In this document: piece after piece, positions 8,373 through 16,936 of the stretch | How the letters are laid out: each line of letters opens with the position of its first letter | Numbering within the stretch: the first letter of the stretch is position 1 | NCBI GenBank assembly: GCA_023433205.1 | Contig: JAEZDS010000199.1 | Location: 1-44,875, forward strand | DNA: 44,875 bases | Origin: Bacteroidota bacterium | GTDB lineage: Bacteria > Bacteroidota > Bacteroidia > B-17B0 > Aurantibacillaceae | Direction of reading: 5' to 3' | Notes under the pieces: model-generated | What the model was told of the DNA's origin: nothing | The model's input: the letters and a program-made list of their open reading frames with translations, nothing else | The model's database searches: none | Position numbers and translations under genes: made by a program

Positions 8373-9242
8373 ATGCAGATTTTCAAAAACATTCTTGTTC
8401 CCACCGACTTTTCGAGACCAGCCGATTTTGCCGTGGTTTACGCGGCCAATCTGGCACATTTTACCGGGGCAGGAATTACACTCTATCATAGTTTTATTCC
8501 CTTCGAAAGCGCCTTCTACCCTGAAACGCAGGGCATAAAAGAGAACATTGAGGCTGAGGAACAACTCAGGTTCAGGCTGTCGCACATGCACGACCTGCTC
8601 AAAAAGACCCACAAAAAACTTAAGATCACCACCTTTGTCGACCGTGGTGCCTTTCTCCCCAAGGTGAAAGATTATTGTAAAAAAAACCATCCCGATCTCA
8701 TAGTAATGGGAACAAAAGGCGCCAGCGGACTTCGCGAGGTAATGCTGGGAAGTTTCACCGCCGACCTCATTCAGGACGCACCATGTCCCGTAATTGCCAT
8801 ACCTGCCCGCTGGCAGTTTAAGAAACTTGAAAAGATGGCTCTGGCAGTTAATTATAAACCGCAGGATCTTTATGCTTTACAACATCTTCTGAAATTAAAT
8901 GAAGGTTTTGGCGCTGAGATCTCTATCCTTCATGTGCATCTTGCCGGTCAAACCGCTGCCGACAGCACAGCAGGCTCCATCTCACAAAAAGATTTTGAAC
9001 AAAAAGCCGCAGGCACCGCGTTAAAATTCAAAACGATACGGTCAGAAGATGTGCTGGACGCTCTCATCGAAACAGCTGCGCACGACAAAACCGATATTCT
9101 GGTGATCTCGCCACGAAAAAGAGAAAAGATCTGGGAACGCTTATTCAGCCGGAACCTGGCGAAAACAGCTATCTGCCATATCACTATCCCCATAATGGCT
9201 ATTCCGCCAATGGCAGCAGAAACCGCACACAAACAAGAATAA
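8373..9242 (+). CDS. Tandem universal stress protein
   Basis: The 289-residue protein contains two UspA domains, about residues 1-145 and 150-285. The first begins MQIFKNILVPTDFS and carries the ATP-binding pattern G-2x-G-9x-G-S in MGTKGASGLREVMLGSF. The second ends with ISPRKREKIWERLFSRN, where the glycines of that pattern are missing, so it probably does not bind ATP. A TTG at 8367 would add two residues; ATG 8373 is preferred. The stop is 13 bp before hpf, and the spacings down to the dehydrogenase gene are 13-17 bp, so these four genes look like one operon linked to growth arrest or low oxygen. Confidence 0.92.
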   Translation: MQIFKNILVPTDFSRPADFAVVYAANLAHFTGAGITLYHSFIPFESAFYPETQGIKENIEAEEQLRFRLSHMHDLLKKTHKKLKITTFVDRGAFLPKVKDYCKKNHPDLIVMGTKGASGLREVMLGSFTADLIQDAPCPVIAIPARWQFKKLEKMALAVNYKPQDLYALQHLLKLNEGFGAEISILHVHLAGQTAADSTAGSISQKDFEQKAAGTALKFKTIRSEDVLDALIETAAHDKTDILVISPRKREKIWERLFSRNLAKTAICHITIPIMAIPPMAAETAHKQE

Positions 9243-9255
9243 AAAATATACAAGT

Positions 9256-9549
9256 ATGGATATCATCATTCAATCGCTGGATTTTACAGCAAAGGAAGAC
9301 CTGAAAAATTTTATCAATCAGAAAGTGGGAGCTCTGGCCGACAAATGCCAGGACGCGATAAGAGCCAACGTACGTTTAAAGCTCGACAAGAGCGATACAG
9401 GTGCAAACAAGATCTGCGAAATAAGGCTTGAGATACCCGGCAACGATCTGTATGCCAGCAGGCAGGAACATTCTTTTGAAGAGGCCACTCAGGAGGTGAT
9501 CTCGGCGCTCCGTAAACAGATTGAGAAAAACTCCCGTCAGGCCAGATAG
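9256..9549 (+). CDS. hpf: Ribosome hibernation promoting factor, short form
   Basis: This 97-residue protein is an S30AE/HPF-RaiA domain with the usual beta-alpha-beta-beta-beta-alpha layout: MDIIIQSLDFTA at the start, CEIRLEIPGNDLYASRQE in the middle and the long C-terminal helix SFEEATQEVISALRKQIEK. It would bind the 30S decoding region and inactivate ribosomes in stationary phase or starvation. It lacks the C-terminal dimerisation domain of long HPF. It is the second gene of the UspA-led cluster, 13 bp after the stress protein and 14 bp before the CoA-transferase gene. Confidence 0.93.
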   Translation: MDIIIQSLDFTAKEDLKNFINQKVGALADKCQDAIRANVRLKLDKSDTGANKICEIRLEIPGNDLYASRQEHSFEEATQEVISALRKQIEKNSRQAR

Positions 9550-9563
9550 ATACAACAAGGCAC

Positions 9564-10841
9564 ATGGACATATTGTATCAGAAAGCTGAAGATGCCATAC
9601 AGGCAGTTCACAGCGGTGACCGCGTTTTTGTGCAGGGAAGCGCCGCCACTCCCACCCTGCTGCTTACCGAACTGTTCAAGAGAAAAAAACAACTTGAAAA
9701 CGTTGAGCTGGTAAGCATCAGCACGCTTGGCGAACTTCATCTGGACGAGGGGCAGATTGGCAGCAGTTTTTTTATCAATTCGCTGTTTGTTTCAAAAAAT
9801 GTGCGTGAGACAGTGAACGGTCCGGGAGGTGATTACATACCTGTTTTTCTCAGTGAAATACCTTTGCTGTTCGACAGAAACATTCTGCCCGTAGATGTGG
9901 CGCTGATCCACATCTCTCCACCCGACAGGCATGGTTATTGCTCGCTCGGCACTTCGGTTGATGTTACACGATCAGCAGTACGTAATGCCAAACATGTAAT
10001 TGCACAGGTAAACAGAAACATGCCCCGCACACATGGCGATGGCATTATCCATGTGCGTGAGATCAACACATTTGTTACAGCCGACGGTCCTCTGCCTGAG
10101 GTAAGTTACGCGAACAAGATCACCGAACGTATAAGCACCATTGGGCGCTATTGCGCCGAACTCATCGACGACCGCTCCACCCTGCAGATGGGGATTGGTT
10201 CAATTCCCGATGCGGTTCTGTCTGCATTGCATACACACAAAGATCTGGGTATTCACAGCGAAATGATCTCCGATGGTATACTTCCACTTGTGGAAAAAGG
10301 CGTGATCACTAATAAATACAAACGCAAACACCGGGGAAAGATCGTTACCGGGTTTGCCCTCGGTACAAAAAAACTGTACGACTTCATAGATGACAATCCG
10401 CAGGTGGCCTTCCTCGATATTGATTATGTGAACGACACAACAGTGATAAGAACAAATCCCAAAGCTGTTGCAATCAATTCAGCGCTCGAGATTGATATTA
10501 CCGGGCAGGTATGCGCCGATTCACTTGGTACTTATCAGTATTCGGGAGTTGGCGGACAAATGGACTTTATACGCGGGGCAGCGCTTTCAGAAGGCGGTAA
10601 ACCAATAATAGCCCTTACCTCAACCACTGAAAAAGGAGAATCAAAACTGGTGCCTTTTCTCAAGAAAGGCAGCGCAGTAGTTACAACCCGTGCACATGTT
10701 CATTATGTGGTAACAGAATACGGAGTGGCGTACCTTTTTGGGAAAAATTTAAAACAACGTGCTTTGGCCCTTTGTGAAATTGCTCATCCCTCACACAGAG
10801 AAACACTTGAAAAGGAGATCAGGGAACGTTTTGGCAAATAA
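9564..10841 (+). CDS. Acetyl-CoA hydrolase/acyl-CoA:carboxylate CoA-transferase
   Basis: The 425-residue protein belongs to the family I CoA-transferases of the Cat1/Ach1 group (acetyl-CoA hydrolase, succinyl-CoA or 4-hydroxybutyrate CoA-transferases). Visible signatures are MGIGSIPDAVLSAL, the GIHSEMISDG region with the catalytic Glu that forms the glutamyl-CoA intermediate, GVGGQMDFIRGA and the C-terminal VVTEYGVAYLFGK. It could release acetate from acetyl-CoA or exchange CoA with another acid; the acceptor cannot be read from sequence. Its place between hpf and a D-lactate-type dehydrogenase suggests fermentative carbon flow during growth arrest. Start ATG 9564. Confidence 0.9.
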   Translation: MDILYQKAEDAIQAVHSGDRVFVQGSAATPTLLLTELFKRKKQLENVELVSISTLGELHLDEGQIGSSFFINSLFVSKNVRETVNGPGGDYIPVFLSEIPLLFDRNILPVDVALIHISPPDRHGYCSLGTSVDVTRSAVRNAKHVIAQVNRNMPRTHGDGIIHVREINTFVTADGPLPEVSYANKITERISTIGRYCAELIDDRSTLQMGIGSIPDAVLSALHTHKDLGIHSEMISDGILPLVEKGVITNKYKRKHRGKIVTGFALGTKKLYDFIDDNPQVAFLDIDYVNDTTVIRTNPKAVAINSALEIDITGQVCADSLGTYQYSGVGGQMDFIRGAALSEGGKPIIALTSTTEKGESKLVPFLKKGSAVVTTRAHVHYVVTEYGVAYLFGKNLKQRALALCEIAHPSHRETLEKEIRERFGK

Positions 10842-10858
10842 GATCCGATACCCGCATT

Positions 10859-11848
10859 ATGAAAACTTTAGTGTACAGCATTCACGGATTTGACCGTCCA
10901 TCTCTTGAAGCGGCAGCAGCAGGCAAACATGAGTTGTTCTTTACCGGTCAAGCATTACAAACAACAACTGCTCATCTTGCCGAAGGCTGTGAAGCTGTGG
11001 CCTTGTTCACTTCTGATAACGCCTCTGCAGATACACTGGAAAAACTTCAGGCTGCCGGAGTAAAACATCTGGCGCTGCGCTCAGCAGGATATGACCACGT
11101 TGATCTTAAAAAAGCAAAGGAGTTGGGTTTTACTGTAGCCAATGTACCAGCGTATTCGCCGTACAGCATTGCAGAACATGCGGTAACTCTTTTAATGTCA
11201 TTGAACAGGAAAGTTATCCTGGCACAGAAACTTATGGAATCTGGCGATTACCGACTGGACCAACTCACAGGCTTTGATCTTTTCGGAAAAACAGTTGGAA
11301 TTGTAGGTACCGGCAAAATAGGCGGTGCTTTTGCCAGCATTATGCACGGTTTTGGCTGCCGGCTCCTGGCACATGATACTGTTGAAGACCATGAACTGAA
11401 AACAAAATTCGGACTAAAATATGTTTCACTTGATGATTTGTGCCGTAGCTGCGATGTAATTTCAATCCACTGTCCGCTTAATGAGGCTACCCGTTACATG
11501 TTCGGCGAGGCAGAATTTACCAAAGTAAAAAAGGGGTTGGTGCTGATCAACACAGCCCGTGGGGCCATTGTGAACACCAGAGCTTTGATTGCCTCTTTAA
11601 AAAACAACACCGTATCGGCTGCGGGACTCGATGTTTACGAAAACGAAAAGCCTATCTTTTTTTACGACCACCGCAATAAAAAAATTGATGATCCGCTTTA
11701 TAATGAACTTAGGTCATTACCTAATGTTCTCATCACCGGCCATCAGGCATTTTTAACCCACGAGGCCCTGAACGGCATTGCCGGCACCACCATACAAAAC
11801 CTCGATCACTGGCAAAAGGGCGAAAGGTCGCCTAACGAACTTTTTTAA
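10859..11848 (+). CDS. D-2-hydroxyacid dehydrogenase, LdhA-like
   Basis: The 329-residue protein has the NAD-binding motif GIVGTGKIGG (about residues 148-157) and the D-hydroxyacid dehydrogenase catalytic set: Arg in NTARGA, Glu in GLDVYENE and His in GHQAF. Length, the LRSAGYDHVDL motif and the C-terminal YDHRNKKIDD region match fermentative D-lactate dehydrogenases, which reduce pyruvate to D-lactate. Other D-2-hydroxyacids remain possible. It is the last gene of the UspA-hpf-CoA-transferase cluster, 17 bp after the previous stop. A 20-bp perfect palindrome covers its stop codon. Confidence 0.9.
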   Translation: MKTLVYSIHGFDRPSLEAAAAGKHELFFTGQALQTTTAHLAEGCEAVALFTSDNASADTLEKLQAAGVKHLALRSAGYDHVDLKKAKELGFTVANVPAYSPYSIAEHAVTLLMSLNRKVILAQKLMESGDYRLDQLTGFDLFGKTVGIVGTGKIGGAFASIMHGFGCRLLAHDTVEDHELKTKFGLKYVSLDDLCRSCDVISIHCPLNEATRYMFGEAEFTKVKKGLVLINTARGAIVNTRALIASLKNNTVSAAGLDVYENEKPIFFYDHRNKKIDDPLYNELRSLPNVLITGHQAFLTHEALNGIAGTTIQNLDHWQKGERSPNELF

Positions 11849-11856
11849 AAAAGTTC
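11837..11856. repeat. 20-bp perfect palindrome across the ldhA-like stop codon
   Basis: GAACTTTTTT is followed directly by its complement AAAAAAGTTC. It includes the TAA stop at 11846-11848. It may act as a hairpin at the end of the operon, although it lacks a GC stem and a separate T-run. Confidence 0.5.
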
Positions 11857-11991
11857 TGCCCCGCTACTCCAGCGCCACTCCCGCAATCTCGCTCAGCAGC
11901 CCGCAGCTCATTAACCGTACTTCCCTTAACAATATTACGGCCCTGAAGGTTAAAGCACCCTGCAGCCATCCACTTTACGATTTCTTATCAA

Positions 11992-12024
11992 TTTTACCAT
12001 TTTCGTAATATTGTACTATATTTG
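11992..12024 (+). promoter_or_regulatory. Promoter and likely operator of the TetR-led export operon
   Basis: TATATTTG at 12017-12024 is an exact -7 box; a TTTT at 11992-11995 sits where the -33 TTTG is expected. Overlapping the -7 box is a near-palindrome with GTAC at its centre (AATAT-TGTACT-ATATT, 12007-12022). The 11-mer CGTAATATTGT (12004-12014) recurs as its exact reverse complement at 11929-11939. Both are good candidates for binding sites of the TetR protein encoded next. Confidence 0.55.
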
Positions 12025-12034
12025 TCCCCTAATT

Positions 12035-12628
12035 ATGAATGTGTCCAATACAGAAATGAACGGAAAAGAACAGCAGCTTCTGTCAGCCGCACGCCGGATG
12101 TTCTGGAAATATGGTTATAAAAAAGTTTCGGTGCAGGACATCTGCAAAGAAGCGCAGATCAGTAAAATGACTTTTTACAGGTTTTTTGAGAACAAGCTTG
12201 TGATTGCCAGGGCCGTTTTTGATGCCGAGGTTTCCGCTGGGGTCCTGCGGTTTAAGAACCTCATGAAGGAAAAGATCAGCCCCGAGGAAAGGATCAATAA
12301 ACTGGTGATGTTAAAACAGCAAGGTGTACAAGATATCAGCAGGGAGTTTCTGCAGGACTTTTACACCAATCCTGAACTTGGCCTGAAAACTTATATTGAA
12401 GAAAAAACCAGAGCCACCTGGCTGGAGATGCTGAATGATTTTAAAGCGGCACAGAAAAAGGGTTATTTCCGCAAGGACCTGAAAGCGGAATTCTTTTTTA
12501 TTCTTACACAAAAAGTAACCGAACTACTTAACGACCCGAAACTTACAGCATTATATGCCGACCCCAAAGATCTTGTGGTAGAGATGACACGGATGTTTGC
12601 TTATGGCATTTCCCCGGCCAAAAAATGA
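12035..12628 (+). CDS. TetR/AcrR-family transcriptional regulator
   Basis: The 197-residue protein carries an N-terminal TetR helix-turn-helix: LLSAARRMFWKYGYKKVSVQDICKEAQISKMTFYRFFENK, with the family pattern TFYRFF in the recognition helix. The C-terminal ligand domain is not assignable to a known effector. Upstream codons reach a TTG at 12011, but this overlaps the promoter -7 box. ATG 12035 is used; ATG 12056 would leave a more normal leader. Its stop overlaps the next ATG (ATGA), so it heads an operon of outer-membrane protein, ABC transporter and LolA-like protein, and probably represses it. Confidence 0.9.
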   Translation: MNVSNTEMNGKEQQLLSAARRMFWKYGYKKVSVQDICKEAQISKMTFYRFFENKLVIARAVFDAEVSAGVLRFKNLMKEKISPEERINKLVMLKQQGVQDISREFLQDFYTNPELGLKTYIEEKTRATWLEMLNDFKAAQKKGYFRKDLKAEFFFILTQKVTELLNDPKLTALYADPKDLVVEMTRMFAYGISPAKK

Positions 12629-13773
12629 GAGCCCCCGTTTGTATAATTGTATGTCTCTTTTTGCTGCCCTTACTTCAGGCGCAGGATAGCAGTGCCGTTG
12701 TGAAAGACACTCTGCTTTTCAGGGGAATGTTATCGCCCTGGGTAATATTTAATCCTTCGGGCACTTCGCCGGTGTGGCTTGGCGGACGATATATCCCGCA
12801 ACTAAATTACGAGATACATCTGCCTTCAGGTAAACTGATAGACGTTGAAGCTTCGGCTAACCTCAGTGCACAGGCAGGCCTCGGCAGCAGCGATACAGCA
12901 ATATTGGCCGGAAATATAAGCCCTTACCGTTTATGGGCGCGTTACAGCAATGCACAGTTTGAAGCCCGGCTGGGCCTACAGAAAATAAACTTCGGATCAG
13001 CAACTATTATGCGTCCTCTTATGTGGTTCGATCAGGTTGATCCGCGTGATCCACTTCAGCTCACAAATGGCGTATGGGGTTTTTTAGGCCGCTATTATTT
13101 TCTCAACAACACAAATATCTGGCTTTGGATCTTACACGGCAGTAACAAACCCAGAACCTGGGAATTAGCGCCATCAAAAACTTCCCTGCCTGAATTTGGC
13201 GGAAGATTTCAGTCTGCCATAAAACGTGGAGAGGCAGGAATTTCCTATCACCATAGGATCACCGACACCAGGCAACTCGGCTTGAGTGCTGCGCACGTCC
13301 CTGAAAATCGCATAGGTTTTGATGCTAAGTGGGATCTTGTGATAGGATTGTGGGTAGAAGGAGTCTGGATAAATAAGAAGGGAGACATTGGTATGTTTTC
13401 CAATCAGCAGATCGCAACTGTTGGAGCCGACTATACATTCGGTATCGGAAATGGCTTGAATTTTATCGCCGAACAGTTTGTCACAGCTTTTGGCAATGAT
13501 GTACTTTCTCCGAAACAATATGTCACCTTGTCTGCACTTGCCCTCTCCTACCCGCTTACAATGTTCGACAATGTATCATGCATGGTATATTACGATCACC
13601 ACAACAAAAACATTTACCGTTTTGTGAACTGGAAACACCAGTTCAACAAATTCTACGTTTATCTTATGGCCTACTGGAACCCCGACAACACACTTATTCC
13701 CCAGCAACAAACCAATCAGGCAAATCTTTTCGCAGGAAGAGGATTACAACTGATGCTGGTTTACAATCATTAA
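12625..13773 (+). CDS. Outer-membrane beta-barrel protein of the export operon
   Basis: The 382-residue protein has a signal peptide ending near LLPLLQAQ, then alternating strands rich in aromatic residues through to the C-terminus, which ends LFAGRGLQLMLVYNH; this suggests a porin-like barrel. No named family is recognised. It overlaps the TetR stop by 4 bp and is followed after 10 bp by the ABC ATPase gene. In position it would be the outer-membrane component of an envelope-spanning path with the two permeases and the LolA-like periplasmic protein. That role is inferred from the operon, not from homology. Confidence 0.75.
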   Translation: MRAPVCIIVCLFLLPLLQAQDSSAVVKDTLLFRGMLSPWVIFNPSGTSPVWLGGRYIPQLNYEIHLPSGKLIDVEASANLSAQAGLGSSDTAILAGNISPYRLWARYSNAQFEARLGLQKINFGSATIMRPLMWFDQVDPRDPLQLTNGVWGFLGRYYFLNNTNIWLWILHGSNKPRTWELAPSKTSLPEFGGRFQSAIKRGEAGISYHHRITDTRQLGLSAAHVPENRIGFDAKWDLVIGLWVEGVWINKKGDIGMFSNQQIATVGADYTFGIGNGLNFIAEQFVTAFGNDVLSPKQYVTLSALALSYPLTMFDNVSCMVYYDHHNKNIYRFVNWKHQFNKFYVYLMAYWNPDNTLIPQQQTNQANLFAGRGLQLMLVYNH

Positions 13774-13783
13774 ATAAAACAAA

Positions 13784-14488
13784 ATGGAAAAACCCATCAT
13801 TAACATCACCAGTCTCGTAAAACGATTTCCTGTTGGATCGGGAGAATTTACGGCGCTTTCAAGCATCAACCTCACAGTAAACAAAGGCGAATTTATGGGA
13901 CTGGTTGGTCCCAGCGGTTCAGGAAAAACAACCCTGCTTAACATTATTGGCTCGCTTGACACGCCAAGTGAGGGTGAAGTTGAAGTGATGGGGCACAAAG
14001 TCTCGGTACTGAATCACAAGGAGGCAGCGCACCTTCGCAACTATAACATTGGATTTATTTTTCAGTCATATAACCTGCTTCCAGTTTATACAGTTTTCGA
14101 AAATGTAGAGTTTGCATTGCTGCTGCAGAAACAAAACACAACAAACAGAAAAAAAGCAGTAATGGAAGCGCTTGAGTGGGTGGGATTATCCGACAAAGCG
14201 GATTCAAGACCCTCTCAGTTGTCGGGAGGAGAATCTCAGAGAGTATCTATCGCCCGTGCTATGGTGAAACGCCCTGCTCTTGTGCTTGCCGATGAACCGT
14301 CGGCTAATCTGGATGCCAGAAACTCACACAATATTCTGCAGACCATGAAAAAACTTAATAAGGAACTGAATACAACTTTCATTTTTTCGACGCACGACGA
14401 AAAGGTGATGCAGTATCTGGATCGTATAGTTTCGCTGCGTGATGGAATGGTGGAAAAAGACAGCATTATGGTTCAGGCTAAAATTTAA
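13784..14488 (+). CDS. ABC transporter ATP-binding protein, LolD/MacB type
   Basis: The 234-residue ATPase shows Walker A GPSGSGKTTLL (about residues 43-53), Q-loop FIFQSYNLLP, signature LSGGESQRVSIARAM, Walker B LVLADEPSANLD and the switch histidine in STHDEKV. The overall pattern is that of LolD/MacB/FtsE ATPases, which power mechanotransmission transporters rather than substrate import. It is followed after 4 bp by the first of two FtsX-type permeases. Such transporters extract lipids or lipoproteins from the inner membrane or drive envelope complexes. Confidence 0.93.
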   Translation: MEKPIINITSLVKRFPVGSGEFTALSSINLTVNKGEFMGLVGPSGSGKTTLLNIIGSLDTPSEGEVEVMGHKVSVLNHKEAAHLRNYNIGFIFQSYNLLPVYTVFENVEFALLLQKQNTTNRKKAVMEALEWVGLSDKADSRPSQLSGGESQRVSIARAMVKRPALVLADEPSANLDARNSHNILQTMKKLNKELNTTFIFSTHDEKVMQYLDRIVSLRDGMVEKDSIMVQAKI

Positions 14489-14492
14489 TACT

Positions 14493-15662
14493 ATGCTGGC
14501 AATCAAACTCGCTTTTAGAAATCTGCTAGGTGCAGGATTAAGAACCTGGCTCAATGTATTTGTATTATCACTCGCTTTTGTTGTGATCGTCTTTTACAAC
14601 GGCATGCTCGACGGATGGAACATGCAGGCACTGAACGACACCATGCAATGGGAAACAGGGAACGGGCAGCTCTGGCACCCCACTTACGACCGTTACGATG
14701 CTTTTACTTTACAGGATGCCCATCAGCCAGTAGAAGGTGCCATCAAAGAATTTGTAAACAGAAAAGAGGTGGTACCAATTCTTCTTACACAGGCCTCCAT
14801 CTTTCCGGGAGGTCGTATGTTAAATGTGACACTAAAGGGTATTGATGCCGGGCAAAATATCCTAAAAATACCAACACAAACGCTTAATAAACCCTCAGAT
14901 CAATCACCAGCTGTTATTGGAAAAAGAATGGCAGCTGCAGCGGGTTTAAAAAAAGGCGACCAGGTTCTTGTGCGCTGGCGTGACAAGAACGGCACTTTCG
15001 ACGCGCGTGAACTAACCATTACCGAGGTGTTCGACAACAATGTACCGGGTATTGATAACGCACAAATATGGCTGGCACTTGAAGACCTGCAAAAAATGAC
15101 CGGTTTACACAATGAAGCCACACTACTTGTTGCAGGCCCTAACGTTATGGTAAAAAATACAGAAGGCTGGATAGGAAGGGACAATGATTTCCTGCTGAAA
15201 GAATTCAGGGAAGTAATGGAAAATAAGAAAGGCGGCAGCAAAATCATTTATGGGTTGTTGCTGTGTATAGCCCTGCTTGCCATATTCGACACGCAGGTAC
15301 TATCAGTTTTCAGAAGACAAAAGGAGATAGGCACTTACATTGCTTTGGGTATGACACGCAGGCAGGTGGTGTGGATCTTTACCGTGGAAGGAAGCGCTCA
15401 TAGTTTTCTCGCCTTGTTGCTGGGTGCAGTCTATGGGATACCATTCCTGCTGTTTCTTGTGAAAAAGGGAATACCAATGCCAAAATCAGCGGAAGAAGCC
15501 GGACTGTCGATAGCGGAAAAAATTATTCCGGTTTACAGTGCGGGCATGATACTGTCTACAATTCTGCTTGTGGTGGTTTCTGCAACCATCGTGAGTTATT
15601 TACCGGCCCGCAAGATCTCAAAGATGAAACCCACCGAAGCAATAAAAGGAAAAATACAATGA
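14493..15662 (+). CDS. FtsX/LolE-like ABC permease, first
   Basis: The frame is open from 14439, but ATG 14493, four bases after the ATPase stop, gives the expected N-terminus MLAIKLAFRNLLGAGLRTWL. The 389-residue protein has the MacB/LolC/E layout: one N-terminal membrane helix, a large periplasmic domain (about residues 45-250, MacB_PCD-like), then three C-terminal helices of the FtsX domain, with VFRRQKEIGTYIALGMTRRQVV typical of the cytoplasmic coupling loop. It ends with the ATGA overlap to the second permease. The pair would form a heterodimer on the ATPase. Confidence 0.9.
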   Translation: MLAIKLAFRNLLGAGLRTWLNVFVLSLAFVVIVFYNGMLDGWNMQALNDTMQWETGNGQLWHPTYDRYDAFTLQDAHQPVEGAIKEFVNRKEVVPILLTQASIFPGGRMLNVTLKGIDAGQNILKIPTQTLNKPSDQSPAVIGKRMAAAAGLKKGDQVLVRWRDKNGTFDARELTITEVFDNNVPGIDNAQIWLALEDLQKMTGLHNEATLLVAGPNVMVKNTEGWIGRDNDFLLKEFREVMENKKGGSKIIYGLLLCIALLAIFDTQVLSVFRRQKEIGTYIALGMTRRQVVWIFTVEGSAHSFLALLLGAVYGIPFLLFLVKKGIPMPKSAEEAGLSIAEKIIPVYSAGMILSTILLVVVSATIVSYLPARKISKMKPTEAIKGKIQ

Positions 15663-16930
15663 TCAGATTTTTACTCAAAGGCATCAGGAACGACAGAAGC
15701 CGCAGTCTGTTGCCGATAATTGTGGTATCGATTGGTGTGATGCTCACAGTGGTACTCAATTGCTGGATCAAAGGAGTGATGGGAGAATCGCTGGTGATGA
15801 ACGCTAACTTTATGACCGGTCATGTGAAGGTAACAACAAACGCGTATGCGGCAGAGTCAGAGCAAACCCCAAACGACCTCGCTTTGCTGGAGGCCGACTC
15901 AATGATACTTGAATTAAAAAAATCCTGGCCAGATTACGACTGGGTGTCACGCATTCGTTTTGGAGGCATGATAGATTTTCCGGACGAAAATGGAGAAACA
16001 AGAGCGCAGGGTCCGGCTGCAGGATGGGCCATTGATCTGCTGACACAGGGAAGCAACGAACCTGAACGTTTCAATATCAAAAAATCACTTGTAAGTGGCG
16101 CAATGCCACAAAAGGCAGGAGAGGCGCTGATCACGCACGACTTCGCTGAAAAATTTGATGTAAAGCCAGGCGATGAATTTACGCTCTTCAGTTCTACAAT
16201 GGAAGGCAGTATGGCCTTCAGGAATTTTCTGGTGGCCGGCACTGTACGTTTCGGGTCTGCAGCTTTAGACCGCGGCGCCATCATAATAGATATCGCCGAT
16301 GCACAACAGGCATTACAGATGGACAATGCAGCAGGTGAAATATTAGGATTTGGCGCCAAACCACATTACGATAATGAAGAAGCCACACAAATGAAGGAAT
16401 TTTTTAATCGGAAACATGCTGACAGCAGCGACGAATATGCGCCTTTAATGCAGCGTTTGAGTGACCAGGGAAGTATGGCCGAATACATCAGCCTTAGCAG
16501 CCGTATGGGGGCGATCCTCATCTCTGTATTTGTAATGGCCATGTCAGTAGTATTGTGGAACACAGGTTTGCTTGGGGGCCTGCGCCGTTACAACGAGTTT
16601 GGCGTGAGACTGGCAATGGGTGAAACAAAAAACCACATCTATTATTCTTTGCTGGCGGAGGCATTTTTGATCGGTGTTATTGGTTCGGTTTGCGGCACTC
16701 TGGCAGGACTTGGCATTTCCTATTACCTGCAGGAAGCAGGCGTGGATATTGGCGCAACAATGAAAACCTCCACGCTGATGATGCCTTCTGTTGTAAGGGC
16801 GGTAATTGATGGCCCTGCATTTTATATAGGATTTATCCCCGGTATTTTCTCGATGGTGCTTGGCAACGCTCTGGCGGGCGCAGGCATATACAAGAGAAAA
16901 ACCGCGCAACTTTTTAAAGAACTTGAATAA
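15659..16930 (+). CDS. FtsX/LolE-like ABC permease, second
   Basis: The 423-residue protein starts inside the stop of the first permease (ATGA). It has an N-terminal helix (LLPIIVVSIGVMLTVVLNCW), a periplasmic domain with a FtsX/MacB-type fold, and a C-terminal FtsX domain with three helices; LRRYNEFGVRLAMGETKNHI is the coupling-helix motif. It is related in layout to the first permease but clearly diverged, so the transporter is likely heterodimeric as in LolCE. The LolA-like gene begins 6 bp after its stop. Confidence 0.9.
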   Translation: MIRFLLKGIRNDRSRSLLPIIVVSIGVMLTVVLNCWIKGVMGESLVMNANFMTGHVKVTTNAYAAESEQTPNDLALLEADSMILELKKSWPDYDWVSRIRFGGMIDFPDENGETRAQGPAAGWAIDLLTQGSNEPERFNIKKSLVSGAMPQKAGEALITHDFAEKFDVKPGDEFTLFSSTMEGSMAFRNFLVAGTVRFGSAALDRGAIIIDIADAQQALQMDNAAGEILGFGAKPHYDNEEATQMKEFFNRKHADSSDEYAPLMQRLSDQGSMAEYISLSSRMGAILISVFVMAMSVVLWNTGLLGGLRRYNEFGVRLAMGETKNHIYYSLLAEAFLIGVIGSVCGTLAGLGISYYLQEAGVDIGATMKTSTLMMPSVVRAVIDGPAFYIGFIPGIFSMVLGNALAGAGIYKRKTAQLFKELE

Positions 16931-16936
16931 TAAATC

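Noticed and set aside
12011..12034. TTG start for the TetR regulator
   Set aside because: It lies across the promoter -7 box; translation from here would need an upstream start site with no promoter.
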